From Pseudomonas guariconensis (GTDB lineage: Bacteria > Pseudomonadota > Gammaproteobacteria > Pseudomonadales > Pseudomonadaceae), in contig NZ_FMYX01000011.1 in the NCBI RefSeq assembly GCF_900102675.1, positions 124,001-188,000 on the forward strand: a stretch of 64,000 bases of DNA, written 5' to 3'. Each line of letters opens with the position of its first letter. The stretch's first letter is position 1. The position numbers were made by a program, and so were the translations under genes. The notes beneath the pieces were generated by a model. It was given only the letters and a program-made list of their open reading frames with translations. It ran no database searches and had not been told where the DNA came from. Below, piece by piece: positions 36,135 to 45,939 of the stretch.

Positions 36135-38261
36135 TCAGACCTTGAACTGTTCCATCAAGGCCTGTTGTTGATTGGCCAGGCGATTCAATGCCTGGCTGAT
36201 GCGGGCCGATTCGTCGGCCTGTCCGGACAGCGACTCGGTGACATCGCGGATGCCGGCTACGTTGCGATTGACCTCCTCAGCCACGGCGCTCTGCTCTTCG
36301 GCGGCCGAGGCGATCTGTAGGTTCATGTCGCTGATCACCGCCACTGCCTCGCCGATCCTTTGCAGGGCGGGCAGCGCCTGCTCCATGCGTGTGGCGCTGT
36401 CCTGGGCCTGACGCTGGCCCTCGTGCATCGCGCCGACCACATCGTGGGTGCCTTGTTGCAGCCCCTCGATGACCTGGCGGATCTCCTGCACCGACACCTG
36501 TGTACGTTGGGCCAGGCTGCGCACTTCGTCGGCGACTACCGCGAAGCCGCGCCCGGCTTCGCCAGCGCGCGCGGCTTCGATGGCGGCATTGAGCGCCAGC
36601 AGGTTGGTCTGTTCGGCAATCGAGCGAATCACCTCAAGCACCGAGCCGATCTGCTCGCTACGCCCGGCCAGTGCGCGTGCCTGATTCATGGCGTTGTCCA
36701 TGTCGCTCACCAGCTGGTCGATGGCCTGGCGGGTGACCGCCACCAGTTCCAGGCCTTCATGGGTGGCTTGGTCGGCGCCGCGCGCGGCCTGGGCCGCCTG
36801 GGAGGCATTGCGCGCGACGTCCTGGGCGGTGGCGCTCATTTCATTGGCGGCGGTGGCCACCTGTTCGATTTCCCGTTGCTGCTGCTGCATACCGCCGCTG
36901 GTCTGGCTGGCGATGGCTGCGGACTGATCGGCGGTGCCGCGGGCGTCCTGCAACGAGCCTTTGACCTGGGCGATCACCGGCTGGAGCTTGTCCAGGAAAC
37001 GGTTGAACCAACCGCTCAGTTGGCCCAGTTCATCCTCGCGGGTGTAATCCAGGCGCCGGGTCAGGTCGCCTTCGCCGCTGGCGATGTCACGCAGGCGCTC
37101 GGCCACGGCAAGGATCGGCCGGGTCACGCCACGGGCTGTCAGCCACACCAGTAGCAGGCCCAGCACGGCGGCGGCCAGGCCAACCAGCAGGCTGGTAAGG
37201 TTGGCGGTCTGGTTGTGTGCGTCCAGGCGCTGGTTGAGAGCGACCGCGGGTGCTTGCAGAACAGCCTCCGGCAGTTCCAGCAGCACCTGCCAGGCTTCGG
37301 CCTGCGGGATCGGCGCGAAGGGGCGCGAGATGCGCATCAAGCCGTGATCGAGGCGCTCCACGGCCTGGCCGGCACGTATCGGTCCGGCGAGTTCGCCGGC
37401 TTGATCCCCAAAGGCCTGTTCCAGTGTCTTGCTCAGCTGGGCGCTGTCCTGGCTGTGCCCGGCCAACAGGCCGGCGGGGCTGACGATGCTGACTTGACCT
37501 TGACCGTCGAACAGCTCCTGGCGCCCGGCCAGGCTCAATTGCTGCAGGTTGTCCAGGCCGATGTCCAGGCCGACCACGCCGATCACCTTGCCGTTTTCCA
37601 ACAAGGGCAAGGCAATGCTGGTCATCAGGACCTGGCGACCGCTGACCTCGTCGAAGTAAGGGTCCAACACGCAGGCTTTAGCGGTCTCCAGAGGGCAGGT
37701 CAGCCAGCGGTTGTAGGGGGATCCGTTGGCTGCGGTGCTGGTGTCGGCCAGCATGGACTCAGGCATGACCTCGGATTCGAGGGTGCCAGGGCTCGGCTGG
37801 GACCAGTAGAACGAGTAGCGACCGATATCGTTGCTACCGCTGGCATCCTGGCCGACGAAGCGGGCGTCCTGTCGATCCAGGGCGTTGGGCTGGAACACCA
37901 GGTACAGGCCGATCAGATCCGGGTTGCCGGCCAGCGCCTGACGGGCTTGCTTGACGAGCTCGGCACGCAGGTCTTCGCCGCCGCGTTCCCGAAGCGCCTG
38001 CACCAGGCGGGCGAAGCCGTTGCCGTACTGGTAGGCATCCATGAAATAGCGTTGCACGCGCAAGGCTTGGCTTTCGGCGTGGGCCTGCAGGCGCAGGCGC
38101 GCGCTTTGGTCGAGCAGTTCGGTGTTGGCCTGGAAGACCTGAACCGCGCTGCGCTTGGCCTGGAACAGCGAGGTGGCTACCAGCAGCACTACGATGGTCA
38201 ACAGGCACAAGCCGGCAAGGAGCGTAATCTTCCATTGGATGGAGAGGCGGCGCAGGAACAT
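36135..38261 (-). CDS. Methyl-accepting chemotaxis protein with large periplasmic sensor
   Basis: 708 residues. Helix 1 lies near residues 10-30; a periplasmic domain of about 310 residues looks like a double Cache fold (GRYSFYWSQP, CVLDPYFDEVSGRQVLMTS, GVVGLDIGLDNLQQL); helix 2 is near 355-375. A HAMP domain follows (RPILAVAERLRDIASGEGD), then the signalling domain with the invariant hairpin (SIAEQTNLLALNAAIEAARA). dCache receptors commonly bind amino acids, polyamines or GABA, but I cannot read the ligand from sequence. The start at 38261 has AAGGAAAG upstream. Confidence 0.92.
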   Translation of the reverse strand: MFLRRLSIQWKITLLAGLCLLTIVVLLVATSLFQAKRSAVQVFQANTELLDQSARLRLQAHAESQALRVQRYFMDAYQYGNGFARLVQALRERGGEDLRAELVKQARQALAGNPDLIGLYLVFQPNALDRQDARFVGQDASGSNDIGRYSFYWSQPSPGTLESEVMPESMLADTSTAANGSPYNRWLTCPLETAKACVLDPYFDEVSGRQVLMTSIALPLLENGKVIGVVGLDIGLDNLQQLSLAGRQELFDGQGQVSIVSPAGLLAGHSQDSAQLSKTLEQAFGDQAGELAGPIRAGQAVERLDHGLMRISRPFAPIPQAEAWQVLLELPEAVLQAPAVALNQRLDAHNQTANLTSLLVGLAAAVLGLLLVWLTARGVTRPILAVAERLRDIASGEGDLTRRLDYTREDELGQLSGWFNRFLDKLQPVIAQVKGSLQDARGTADQSAAIASQTSGGMQQQQREIEQVATAANEMSATAQDVARNASQAAQAARGADQATHEGLELVAVTRQAIDQLVSDMDNAMNQARALAGRSEQIGSVLEVIRSIAEQTNLLALNAAIEAARAGEAGRGFAVVADEVRSLAQRTQVSVQEIRQVIEGLQQGTHDVVGAMHEGQRQAQDSATRMEQALPALQRIGEAVAVISDMNLQIASAAEEQSAVAEEVNRNVAGIRDVTESLSGQADESARISQALNRLANQQQALMEQFKV

Positions 38262-38326
38262 GGGAGCTTTCCTTCTCATCAAGGACAACGCCCGCGATCA
38301 AGCGCGGGCGTCGTCGACAGGCAGTC

Positions 38327-39679
38327 TCATTCGGCGAGGTAGGTCGGCGGCGCGACCCTGAACGCCTTGGTCAACCAGGCTAGATATAGCACGCCGCACG
38401 CGGCCCAGACGCCGCCGAACAGCAGTGAATCCACGTTCAGGTTCAGCCAGAGCATGGCAATGATGCAGAAACCGATGGTTGGCAACACCAGGTATTTCAG
38501 CTTGTTCGCCAGCCCCTTGTTGAGGCCCTCGCGCAGGTAGCAGTGGATGATCACCGAGAGGTTGACGAAGCTGAAGGCTACCAGCGCGCCGAAGTTGATG
38601 ATCGAGGTGGCCGTCACCAAGTCGAAGAAGATCGCCGACAGGGAAATCAGACCGACCACGGCGATGTTCAGCACCGGAGTCTTGTAGCGTGGGTGCAGGC
38701 GTGCGAACAGCCCCTGGGGGATGACTTTGTCGCGGCCCATCACATACAGCAGGCGCGAGACGCTGGTCTGCGATGCCAGGCCCGAGGCGATGGTGTTGAT
38801 CACGGTGCAGACGATGAAGATCGACTGGAACAGCATGCCGCCGACGTAGAGCGCGATTTCCGGCAAGGCCGCTTCCTGGTCGTGGAAACGCTCCATGGTT
38901 GGGAAGAACGCCTGGATGAAGAACGACATGAGGATGAACATCAAGCCGCCGATCAGGGCCACGAGGAAGATCGCACGCGGGATGACCTTTTCGGGATTGC
39001 GGGTTTCCTCCGACAGGGTGGAGACCGCGTCGAACCCCAGGAACGAGAAGCACAGGATGGTCGCGCCCGCGACCAGGGCGTTGAGATGGGTCTGGTCGTC
39101 GGCGAACGGTTGCAGGGTCCAGGCGGTACCCATCCCTTCACCTTGGCTCAGACCGCGCACGCAGAGGTACGCGAACACCGTCATGATCACGATCTGCACG
39201 CCGACGAACAGGGTGTTGAAGCTTGCCACCAAGTTGATGCTGCGCATGTTGATCAGGCTGATCAGGGTGACGAACCCCACGACCCATACCCATTCAGGGA
39301 CTTCCGGGAACATCGCCGAGAGGTACAGCTTGGCCAGCAAGGCGTTAATCATCGGCAGCAACAGGTAATCCAGCAGCGAGGCCCAGCCCACCAGGAAGCC
39401 CACGTGCTTGTTGATGGCGCGTTGGGTGTAGGTGTAGGCCGAGCCGGATTGCGGGAAGCGGCGCACCAGCGTGCCGTAGCTCAGCGCGGTGAACAGAATG
39501 CCGGCCAGCGCCAGGATGTAGGCGCTTGGGACATGTCCGGCGGTGAGGCCGGAGACGATGCCGAAGGTGTCGAACACGGTCATCGGCGTGAGGTAGGCCA
39601 GGCCGATGATGACCACGTGCCAGAGACGCAGGGACTTTCTCAGTTGGGCGGTGCCGTGAGTGCTGTGGTCAGGCTGCAT
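38327..39679 (-). CDS. PuuP/PlaP-type putrescine or amino acid permease
   Basis: 450 residues, 12 membrane segments, APC superfamily. The N-terminal LRLWHVVIIGLAYLTPMTVF and the later FLGFDAVSTLSEETRNPEKV are typical of the PuuP/PlaP/AguB group that imports putrescine and related amines. It is 65 bases upstream of the chemoreceptor on the same strand; uptake plus taxis toward the same compound is plausible (inference). Confidence 0.82.
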   Translation of the reverse strand: MQPDHSTHGTAQLRKSLRLWHVVIIGLAYLTPMTVFDTFGIVSGLTAGHVPSAYILALAGILFTALSYGTLVRRFPQSGSAYTYTQRAINKHVGFLVGWASLLDYLLLPMINALLAKLYLSAMFPEVPEWVWVVGFVTLISLINMRSINLVASFNTLFVGVQIVIMTVFAYLCVRGLSQGEGMGTAWTLQPFADDQTHLNALVAGATILCFSFLGFDAVSTLSEETRNPEKVIPRAIFLVALIGGLMFILMSFFIQAFFPTMERFHDQEAALPEIALYVGGMLFQSIFIVCTVINTIASGLASQTSVSRLLYVMGRDKVIPQGLFARLHPRYKTPVLNIAVVGLISLSAIFFDLVTATSIINFGALVAFSFVNLSVIIHCYLREGLNKGLANKLKYLVLPTIGFCIIAMLWLNLNVDSLLFGGVWAACGVLYLAWLTKAFRVAPPTYLAE

Positions 39680-40174
39680 GCTGGCAACGCTCCTGGGGCT
39701 GGGAGGCGGGCACGGTGTGTGACAGGCACGGCAAGAGCGAGCGGGTGGGCTCCATGTTGTTCACCTTTTTTGTCGGAGCGGATATGGGCGCGAGAGACGC
39801 CTGTGTCGGGCTGGCAGGGCCTAAAACGTCGAAGGTGGCGGGCGGACTGAAGTCATGATGGCGGCGCTGTTCTTCTTCGTTTGTGGGGCGCTGGGCGGGT
39901 GGTGAAAATAAAAATCGAAGGGCGGGATGGTGTCAAGTGAAACGTGACAAGATGTAACTTTGATGAAGTTTTATCGACGGTTTATCCAGATGAGTGGTCG
40001 TTTTTTGGAATGTTACCGTCGCTATGTCGATTATTGTGTTCGTAAAACTTTACATTGCAGCGATGCAAAGATCGCGCGCCCAGGCGTCCCTTTGCGGGCA
40101 GTGATAATCTTGGCTCCCCGCGTGGCGCTGGGTGCCGCGTATCAGCCTCCTATGGACAGCAATCGGTCTTATTC
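39680..40174. other. Divergent intergenic region
   Basis: 495 bases between the permease (minus) and the DUF945 gene (plus). It contains both promoters. The stretch 39900-40060 is AT-rich. No gene with coding character seen. Confidence 0.5.
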
Positions 40175-41683
40175 ATGAAGAAATCAGTAGGCATTCTCTG
40201 CGGCCTGGCCGTCGTCATCGCCGCCGTCACCGCCGGCGGCGCCTGGTACACGGGCAAGCAATTGCCCGCAGAGCTGGAGCGTTCCATTGCCCTGGGCAAC
40301 GAGCAACTGAAGAAAGCGGTCGCCGGTACCGGGGGCAGCATGACCTTGGAACTGGTCTCGTTGGATCAGCACTTCTTCACCAGTACCGCGCATTACCGGA
40401 TCAAAGCCAAAGACCTCTGGCTAGGCGAAGGCGAGCCGCTGAGCTTCGACTTGGGCGTGACCGACCGAATCGAACATGGCCCGTTCCCCTGGTCGCGGGT
40501 CAAATCCCTGAATCTGGCGCCGGTCCTGGCCACCAGCAACAGTCAGTTGGACAAGGACGATGCTACCGCGTCTTGGTACACCGCCGCCGGCGAACAGGCG
40601 CCGATCACCAGCCAGGTCAGCTTGGGCTATGACGGCAGCTTGTCCAGCGACATCCGTCTGGCCCCTGTCAAGTTCAGCGAAGATGACGGCAGCAGTCTCG
40701 ATTTCTCCGGCATGCGCCTGCTGCTGCGGGGGGATCGTGACGGCCAATCGATGCGGGTCGACGGCAAGGCCGAGCGACTGGCGCTGAATCTGGTCGGTGA
40801 CGACCAGCCCCCGGTCAAAGTGCTGCTCAACGGCTTCAAGGTCGCTGGCGATCTGAAAGGCACCGGCCATGACATGATCTATGTCGGCAATCTGGACATG
40901 ACATTGGCCGAAACCCAAGTGACCTTGGGCGACAAGCAGGAAGTCCTGGTGCTCAAAGGCCTGGAGCAGAACAATCGCTATGACGCCGAGGGCGAAGACA
41001 AGCTGTCCGGACGCCTGGAGTACAAGGTCGCCGACATTACCTACGCCGGACGCGCGGTGGGCAGCGGGCGGATGATCTGGAGCATGAAATCCATAGACAT
41101 CCCGGCAATGCAGGGGTTGATCGCTTGGTACCAGTCCCGCATGCCGCAACTGCAGCAAAGCGCGGCCCGGGGAGAGGCGCAGCCTTCGTTCGAGATGACG
41201 CCGCAAGAGCGGGCGAAGGTTCAGGCGGACTTGCAGAGAATGCTCGCAGCCAAGCCGCAGGTCGCGTTGGAGGAGTTGTCATTCAAGACGGCTAACGGCG
41301 AGAGTCGTTTCAGTTTGGCGGTGGACCTGGCCAATCCGCCCTCGTTCGATCTGACACCGACCCAGGTAGGCGAGCAGATGGTCAGCCGCCTGCAAAGCAA
41401 GCTGTCCGTCTCCAAGCCGATGCTCGGGGATCTGGCGACCCTGCAGGCCTTGCTGGACGGCCAGACGGATGCCCAGGCCATCGCGATGCAGTCGCGTCAG
41501 GCGGGGGAGATGGTCGGCATGATGGCGTTGCAGAGTGGCATGGGAACTGTGCAGGGCGATGACGTGATCTCCAGCCTGAATTATGCCGATGGTATCGTCG
41601 ACTTCAACGGCAGGAAGATGACCCTGACGGAGTTCGGTGTGCTGTTGGGCGCTCATCTGGCGGCGCTGTCGTCACAAGGGTGA
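40175..41683 (+). CDS. YdgA-family DUF945 protein
   Basis: 502 residues with an N-terminal signal anchor (MKKSVGILCGLAVVIAAVTA) and a long repetitive beta-strand body (periplasmic or outer leaflet), the DUF945/YdgA family. The function is unknown; E. coli YdgA affects swarming and envelope properties. Single gene; the start at 40175 is set by the signal sequence. Confidence 0.87.
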   Translation: MKKSVGILCGLAVVIAAVTAGGAWYTGKQLPAELERSIALGNEQLKKAVAGTGGSMTLELVSLDQHFFTSTAHYRIKAKDLWLGEGEPLSFDLGVTDRIEHGPFPWSRVKSLNLAPVLATSNSQLDKDDATASWYTAAGEQAPITSQVSLGYDGSLSSDIRLAPVKFSEDDGSSLDFSGMRLLLRGDRDGQSMRVDGKAERLALNLVGDDQPPVKVLLNGFKVAGDLKGTGHDMIYVGNLDMTLAETQVTLGDKQEVLVLKGLEQNNRYDAEGEDKLSGRLEYKVADITYAGRAVGSGRMIWSMKSIDIPAMQGLIAWYQSRMPQLQQSAARGEAQPSFEMTPQERAKVQADLQRMLAAKPQVALEELSFKTANGESRFSLAVDLANPPSFDLTPTQVGEQMVSRLQSKLSVSKPMLGDLATLQALLDGQTDAQAIAMQSRQAGEMVGMMALQSGMGTVQGDDVISSLNYADGIVDFNGRKMTLTEFGVLLGAHLAALSSQG

Positions 41684-41910
41684 GATGCGTTCGCCCAGGC
41701 CAGTGCAGACACCCCGTCGGCCCTGGCCTGGGGGCGTAAAAAAGGCTTTTGAATTGGCGCGATTGTCTGTAGCCTTCGGCCTCCGATAATAGTCCGCGCC
41801 CGCAGATGGGTCGCGATGGTCACTCGGCCATCCGGCACCCTTTAGCCGATCTGCCAGGGCCGGGTGATACACTCGACTGACGCGCACATGCGCCTGCAGG
41901 TTCAGCGATC

Positions 41911-42969
41911 ATGACCCAGATTTCCGAACGCCTGTTGGTTCAAGCTCATCTTGATGCCAAGCAGCCCAATCCGCTGACGCCCGAGCAGGAGGCCGATTAC
42001 CGTGCGGCCATCGCTGCCGAGCTCAAGGCCCAGAACGCCGTGCTGGTGGCCCATTACTATTGCGACCCGGTGATTCAGGCGCTGGCCGAGGAAACGGGCG
42101 GCTGTGTGTCCGACTCCCTGGAAATGGCTCGCTTCGGCAAGAACCATCCCGCCAGTACCGTGGTAGTGGCAGGCGTGCGTTTCATGGGTGAGACCGCGAA
42201 GATCCTCACCCCGGAAAAACGCGTGCTGATGCCGACGCTGGAAGCGACCTGCTCCCTTGACCTGGGATGCCCGGTGGAGGAGTTTTCGGCCTTCTGCGAC
42301 CAGCACCCGGAGCGCACCGTGGTGGTCTACGCCAATACTTCGGCGGCGGTGAAGGCGCGGGCAGACTGGGTGGTGACTTCCAGCTGCGCGCTGGAGATCG
42401 TAGAGAGCCTGATGGACAACGGCGAGACGATCATCTGGGGGCCCGACCAGCACCTGGGGCGCTACATCCAGAAGCAAACAGGTGCCGACATGCTGCTGTG
42501 GGATGGCGCTTGCATCGTGCATGAGGAATTCAAGTCGCGCCAGTTGGCCGACATGAAGGCGCTGTATCCGGACGCGGCGATCCTGGTCCATCCGGAATCG
42601 CCGGAGGCGGTGATCGAACTGGCCGACGCGGTGGGCTCTACCAGCCAGCTGATCAAGGCAGCCCAGACGCTGCCGAACAAGACGTTCATCGTCGCCACCG
42701 ACCGCGGCATCTTCTACAAGATGCAGCAGCTGTGCCCGGACAAGGAGTTCGTCGAAGCGCCCACCGCGGGTAACGGTGCGGCCTGCCGTAGCTGTGCCCA
42801 TTGCCCGTGGATGGCCATGAACACCCTGGAGCGCACCCTCGACTGCCTGCGCAAGGGCAGCAACGAGATCTTCGTGGATCCTGCGCTGGTGCCCAAAGCG
42901 ATCAAACCGCTCAATCGCATGCTTGATTTCACCCAGGCAGCGCGCTTGAAGCTTTCCGGCAACGCCTGA
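41911..42969 (+). CDS. nadA: Quinolinate synthase A
   Basis: 352 residues; condenses iminoaspartate and dihydroxyacetone phosphate to quinolinate in NAD synthesis. The [4Fe-4S] cysteines are recognisable in ATCSLDLGCPVEEF and in NGAACRSCAHCPWMAMNTL. The substrate-binding repeats VLVAHYYCDPVIQ and VYANTSAAVKA are intact. Convergent with the protease gene downstream, separated by a GC hairpin (42983-42999). Confidence 0.97.
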   Translation: MTQISERLLVQAHLDAKQPNPLTPEQEADYRAAIAAELKAQNAVLVAHYYCDPVIQALAEETGGCVSDSLEMARFGKNHPASTVVVAGVRFMGETAKILTPEKRVLMPTLEATCSLDLGCPVEEFSAFCDQHPERTVVVYANTSAAVKARADWVVTSSCALEIVESLMDNGETIIWGPDQHLGRYIQKQTGADMLLWDGACIVHEEFKSRQLADMKALYPDAAILVHPESPEAVIELADAVGSTSQLIKAAQTLPNKTFIVATDRGIFYKMQQLCPDKEFVEAPTAGNGAACRSCAHCPWMAMNTLERTLDCLRKGSNEIFVDPALVPKAIKPLNRMLDFTQAARLKLSGNA

Positions 42970-43006
42970 CCCGCATTGCCCTGGGGCGCAAAGCGCCCCC
43001 TTGGCC

Positions 43007-44443
43007 TTAGCGGCCCATCATCTCCTTGACCATCCGTTGCTGTTCCATGATTTCCCGCTGGCGCTGATCGATCTGCGAGGCCAGTGGGAAATTGCTGCCT
43101 GCGCGGCGTTTGGCGTAGTCCAGTTGCTGGATGGCTTGGTCGAAGTCGCCGACCAAGGTGAAGTACTCGGCACGTGCCCGGTGCAGGCCAATAGTGTTGC
43201 CTGACAATCCGCGCACCTCGGCGACGTCGTACCACACGTCCGGATCGTCCGGTCGGCGTTTGATCAGATCATCCAATACCTTTTCCGCCTCGGCGGGGCG
43301 ATTCTGCTTGATCAGAAGGTCGGCCCGTATCTGTTGCAGCGGGTAGCTGCTCGGGTACAGCGCGCGCAGGCGCTCGGCCCGCTGTTGGGCGTCGGCCAGG
43401 CGGTTGTTGGTGATGTCCAGGTCGATCTGCGCCAAGTTGTAGGTGATGTCGTTGGGCGCCTTGGCCAGCAGCGGCTGCAGGTTGGCCCGCGCTTCGTTGA
43501 GCTGGCCGCCCTTGATCTGGGCGATGGCCAGGCCATAGCGCGCGGCATCCAGGGTGGGGTCTTCGTCTAGCTGGGCACGGAAGCGCTTGGCCGCCAGGCC
43601 TGGTGTGCCTTCGTAGATCAGCGCGACGCGGGCGCGGATCAGCTGGTAGCGCGCGCTGTCCTCGACCCCGCCTTTGGGCGCTTGTTCAGCGCGGTTGCGG
43701 GTGTCGGCGATACGCGATTCGGTGACCGGGTGGGTGAGCAGGAATTCCGGGGGCTTGGCGTCATAGCGATACTGGCGGGCCAGGCGCTCGAACATGCTGG
43801 GCATGTTGCGGGGGTCGTAACCGGCTTTTTCCAGGTTGAGGATACCGATGCGGTCGGCTTCCTGTTCGTTCTGTCGAGAGAAGCGGCGCTGTTCCTGGAT
43901 CGCTGCGGCCTGGGTGCCGGCGATCACGCCGATGCCGGCGTCGCCACCACCACCGGCCGCCAGCACGATACCGGCCAGCAGCGCGGCCATCATGGGCAGT
44001 TGCATGCGCTGCTGAGCCTCGACGCCCCGGGCGAAGTGGCGCTGGGACAAGTGCGCCAGTTCGTGGGCCAGGACCGAGGCGTACTCGCCTTCGGTCTGGG
44101 CGTTGAGGAACAGGCCGCCGTTGACCCCGACGATCCCGCCGGGGGCGGCGAAAGCGTTGAGCTCACGGCTGTCGATGAGGATGAACTCCAGGCGGCGGTC
44201 CTGCAGTTGGCTGGTTTCGGCCAGCTTGTAGACGCTGGTCTCGACGTAGTCCTTGAGCTGCGGATCGTTCAGCTGGTTGACCTGGCCGCGCAGCAGGCTA
44301 AGCCAGGCCCGGCCCAGTTGGTGCTCCTGCTGCGGCGAGACGATCGCGGAACTGGCGTCGCCCAGTGACGGCAGGTCGTCGGCATGACCGGGAAGGGCCA
44401 TCAGGCAGGCCAGCGTCAACAGGGTGGGGCGCAGTAGATTCAT
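43007..44443 (-). CDS. bepA: BepA-like periplasmic M48 metalloprotease with TPR repeats
   Basis: 478 residues: signal peptide (cleavage near GHA-DD), zinc protease domain with HELAHLSQRHFARGVE (HExxH), a third ligand region EQEADRIGILNLEKAGYDP, and C-terminal TPR repeats from about residue 260. BepA degrades or assists assembly of outer-membrane proteins such as LptD. The ATG at 44443 fits the signal peptide; an in-frame start five codons upstream is less likely. Confidence 0.92.
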   Translation of the reverse strand: MNLLRPTLLTLACLMALPGHADDLPSLGDASSAIVSPQQEHQLGRAWLSLLRGQVNQLNDPQLKDYVETSVYKLAETSQLQDRRLEFILIDSRELNAFAAPGGIVGVNGGLFLNAQTEGEYASVLAHELAHLSQRHFARGVEAQQRMQLPMMAALLAGIVLAAGGGGDAGIGVIAGTQAAAIQEQRRFSRQNEQEADRIGILNLEKAGYDPRNMPSMFERLARQYRYDAKPPEFLLTHPVTESRIADTRNRAEQAPKGGVEDSARYQLIRARVALIYEGTPGLAAKRFRAQLDEDPTLDAARYGLAIAQIKGGQLNEARANLQPLLAKAPNDITYNLAQIDLDITNNRLADAQQRAERLRALYPSSYPLQQIRADLLIKQNRPAEAEKVLDDLIKRRPDDPDVWYDVAEVRGLSGNTIGLHRARAEYFTLVGDFDQAIQQLDYAKRRAGSNFPLASQIDQRQREIMEQQRMVKEMMGR

Positions 44444-44560
44444 GCATGAAGCTCGCATCGATCAAAGAGCCTTACTGTAGCTGGCTCACACGTTGGCGAC
44501 CAGTGGCGTTATCCTAGCGAACTTGTCTGCAATGCTGATGCCCCGCCAGGAGATGCCCGG

Positions 44561-44800
44561 ATGATCGACACACCCACCTGCGATGCCGAACTCGATGCCA
44601 GTGGGCTCAATTGCCCCTTGCCTTTGCTCAAGGCAAAGATGGAGCTCAATCGGCTGGCCAGCGGCGCGGTACTGAAGGTGATCGCCACCGACGCCGGCTC
44701 CCAGCGCGACTTCCGCACTTTTGCCCAGCTCGCCGGTCATACGCTGCTTCGTGAAACCGCCGAGGCCGGTGTCTACACCTACTGGCTGCGCAAGGCCTGA
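44561..44800 (+). CDS. TusA-family sulfurtransferase (PA1006 type)
   Basis: 79 residues, sulfur carrier of the TusA/SirA fold with the reactive Cys in LDASGLNCPLPLLKAKMEL (CPxP). The homologue at the same position in P. aeruginosa, PA1006, is persulfide-carrying and needed for molybdenum-cofactor-dependent nitrate respiration; a similar role is inferred. It is followed after 21 bases by the permease gene. Confidence 0.92.
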   Translation: MIDTPTCDAELDASGLNCPLPLLKAKMELNRLASGAVLKVIATDAGSQRDFRTFAQLAGHTLLRETAEAGVYTYWLRKA

Positions 44801-44821
44801 GTCTTATCCCAAGGATCATTA

Positions 44822-45892
44822 ATGTTCAAAGTGCTTCGAGACTGGATGCAGCGCTACTTCTCCGATGAGGAGGCGGTGGTGTTGGCAGTGCTGCTGTTCC
44901 TGGCTTTCACTGCAGTGCTGACCCTGGGCGGCATGCTCGCACCGGTGCTGGCCGGGATGGTCCTGGCGTTTCTCATGCAGGGCCTGGTCAATGCCTTGGA
45001 GCGTTTGCACGTTCCCACCCGGCTGGCGGTGTGGCTGGTGTTCGCGTTGTTCATGGGGGCACTGGCGGTGTTCCTGCTGGTGCTGGTTCCGTTGCTCTGG
45101 CACCAGTTGATCACGCTGTTCAACGAGCTGCCGGGCATGCTGGGTAAGTGGCAGTCGCTGCTGCTGTTGCTGCCAGAGCGTTATCCGCACCTGGTCTCCG
45201 ATGAACAAGTGCTGCGCGCCATCGAGTCGGTGCGTGGTGAGATCGGCAAGTTCGGCCAGTGGGCGCTGACGTTCTCCCTGTCCAGCCTGCCGCTGTTGGT
45301 CAATGCGATGATCTACCTGGTGCTGGTGCCGATCCTGGTGTTCTTCTTCCTCAAGGATCGTGAGCTGATCGCCCATTGGGTTGGTGGCTACCTGCCACGT
45401 CAGCGTACGCTGCTCAATCGTGTAGGCGATGAAATGAACCGGCAGATCGCCAATTACATCCGCGGCAAAGGTATCGAGATCCTGATCTGCGGTATTGCCA
45501 CGTACATCGCCTTTATCAGCTTGGGGCTCAACTATGCGGCGCTGCTGGCCTTGCTGGTGGGGTTGTCGGTGGTGGTGCCCTATGTGGGAGCGGTGGTGGT
45601 GACCGTGCCGGTGACCTTGATCGCGTTGTTCCAATGGGGCTGGGGCGACCAGTTCATCTATCTAATGGCGGTGTACGCGATCATCCAGGCGCTCGATGGC
45701 AACGTGCTGGTGCCGCTGTTGTTCTCCGAGGCAGTCAGCCTGCACCCGGTGGCGATCATCTGCGCAGTACTGTTGTTTGGCGGGCTGTGGGGGTTCTGGG
45801 GGATCTTCTTCGCGATCCCGCTGGCAACACTGTTCAAGGCCGTGCTCGATGCCTGGCCAAGGCACGAGCCTTCAGTGGCGCCCATATTGTAA
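44822..45892 (+). CDS. AI-2E/PerM family membrane protein
   Basis: 356 residues with about eight hydrophobic segments, a central amphipathic region (residues 55-200) and the family C-terminus (NVLVPLLFSEAVSLHPVAII, GGLWGFWGIFFAIPLATL). Members are putative permeases or sodium-proton antiporters; the substrate is unknown. Probably co-transcribed with the TusA gene. Confidence 0.88.
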   Translation: MFKVLRDWMQRYFSDEEAVVLAVLLFLAFTAVLTLGGMLAPVLAGMVLAFLMQGLVNALERLHVPTRLAVWLVFALFMGALAVFLLVLVPLLWHQLITLFNELPGMLGKWQSLLLLLPERYPHLVSDEQVLRAIESVRGEIGKFGQWALTFSLSSLPLLVNAMIYLVLVPILVFFFLKDRELIAHWVGGYLPRQRTLLNRVGDEMNRQIANYIRGKGIEILICGIATYIAFISLGLNYAALLALLVGLSVVVPYVGAVVVTVPVTLIALFQWGWGDQFIYLMAVYAIIQALDGNVLVPLLFSEAVSLHPVAIICAVLLFGGLWGFWGIFFAIPLATLFKAVLDAWPRHEPSVAPIL

Positions 45893-45893
45893 C

Positions 45894-45933
45894 CGCTCAC
45901 CTCTTCGCGGGTTCAGTCGCGAAGAGGTGAGCG
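45894..45933. terminator. Long perfect palindrome between convergent perM-like and bcp genes
   Basis: A 16-bp perfect stem (cgctcacctcttcgcg / cgcgaagaggtgagcg) with an 8-base loop fills the gap between the two converging genes. No T-run, but the stem is strong enough to act as a bidirectional barrier or RNA stabiliser; the CTTCGCG core also resembles REP elements. Confidence 0.6.
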
Positions 45934-45939
45934 CTCATA

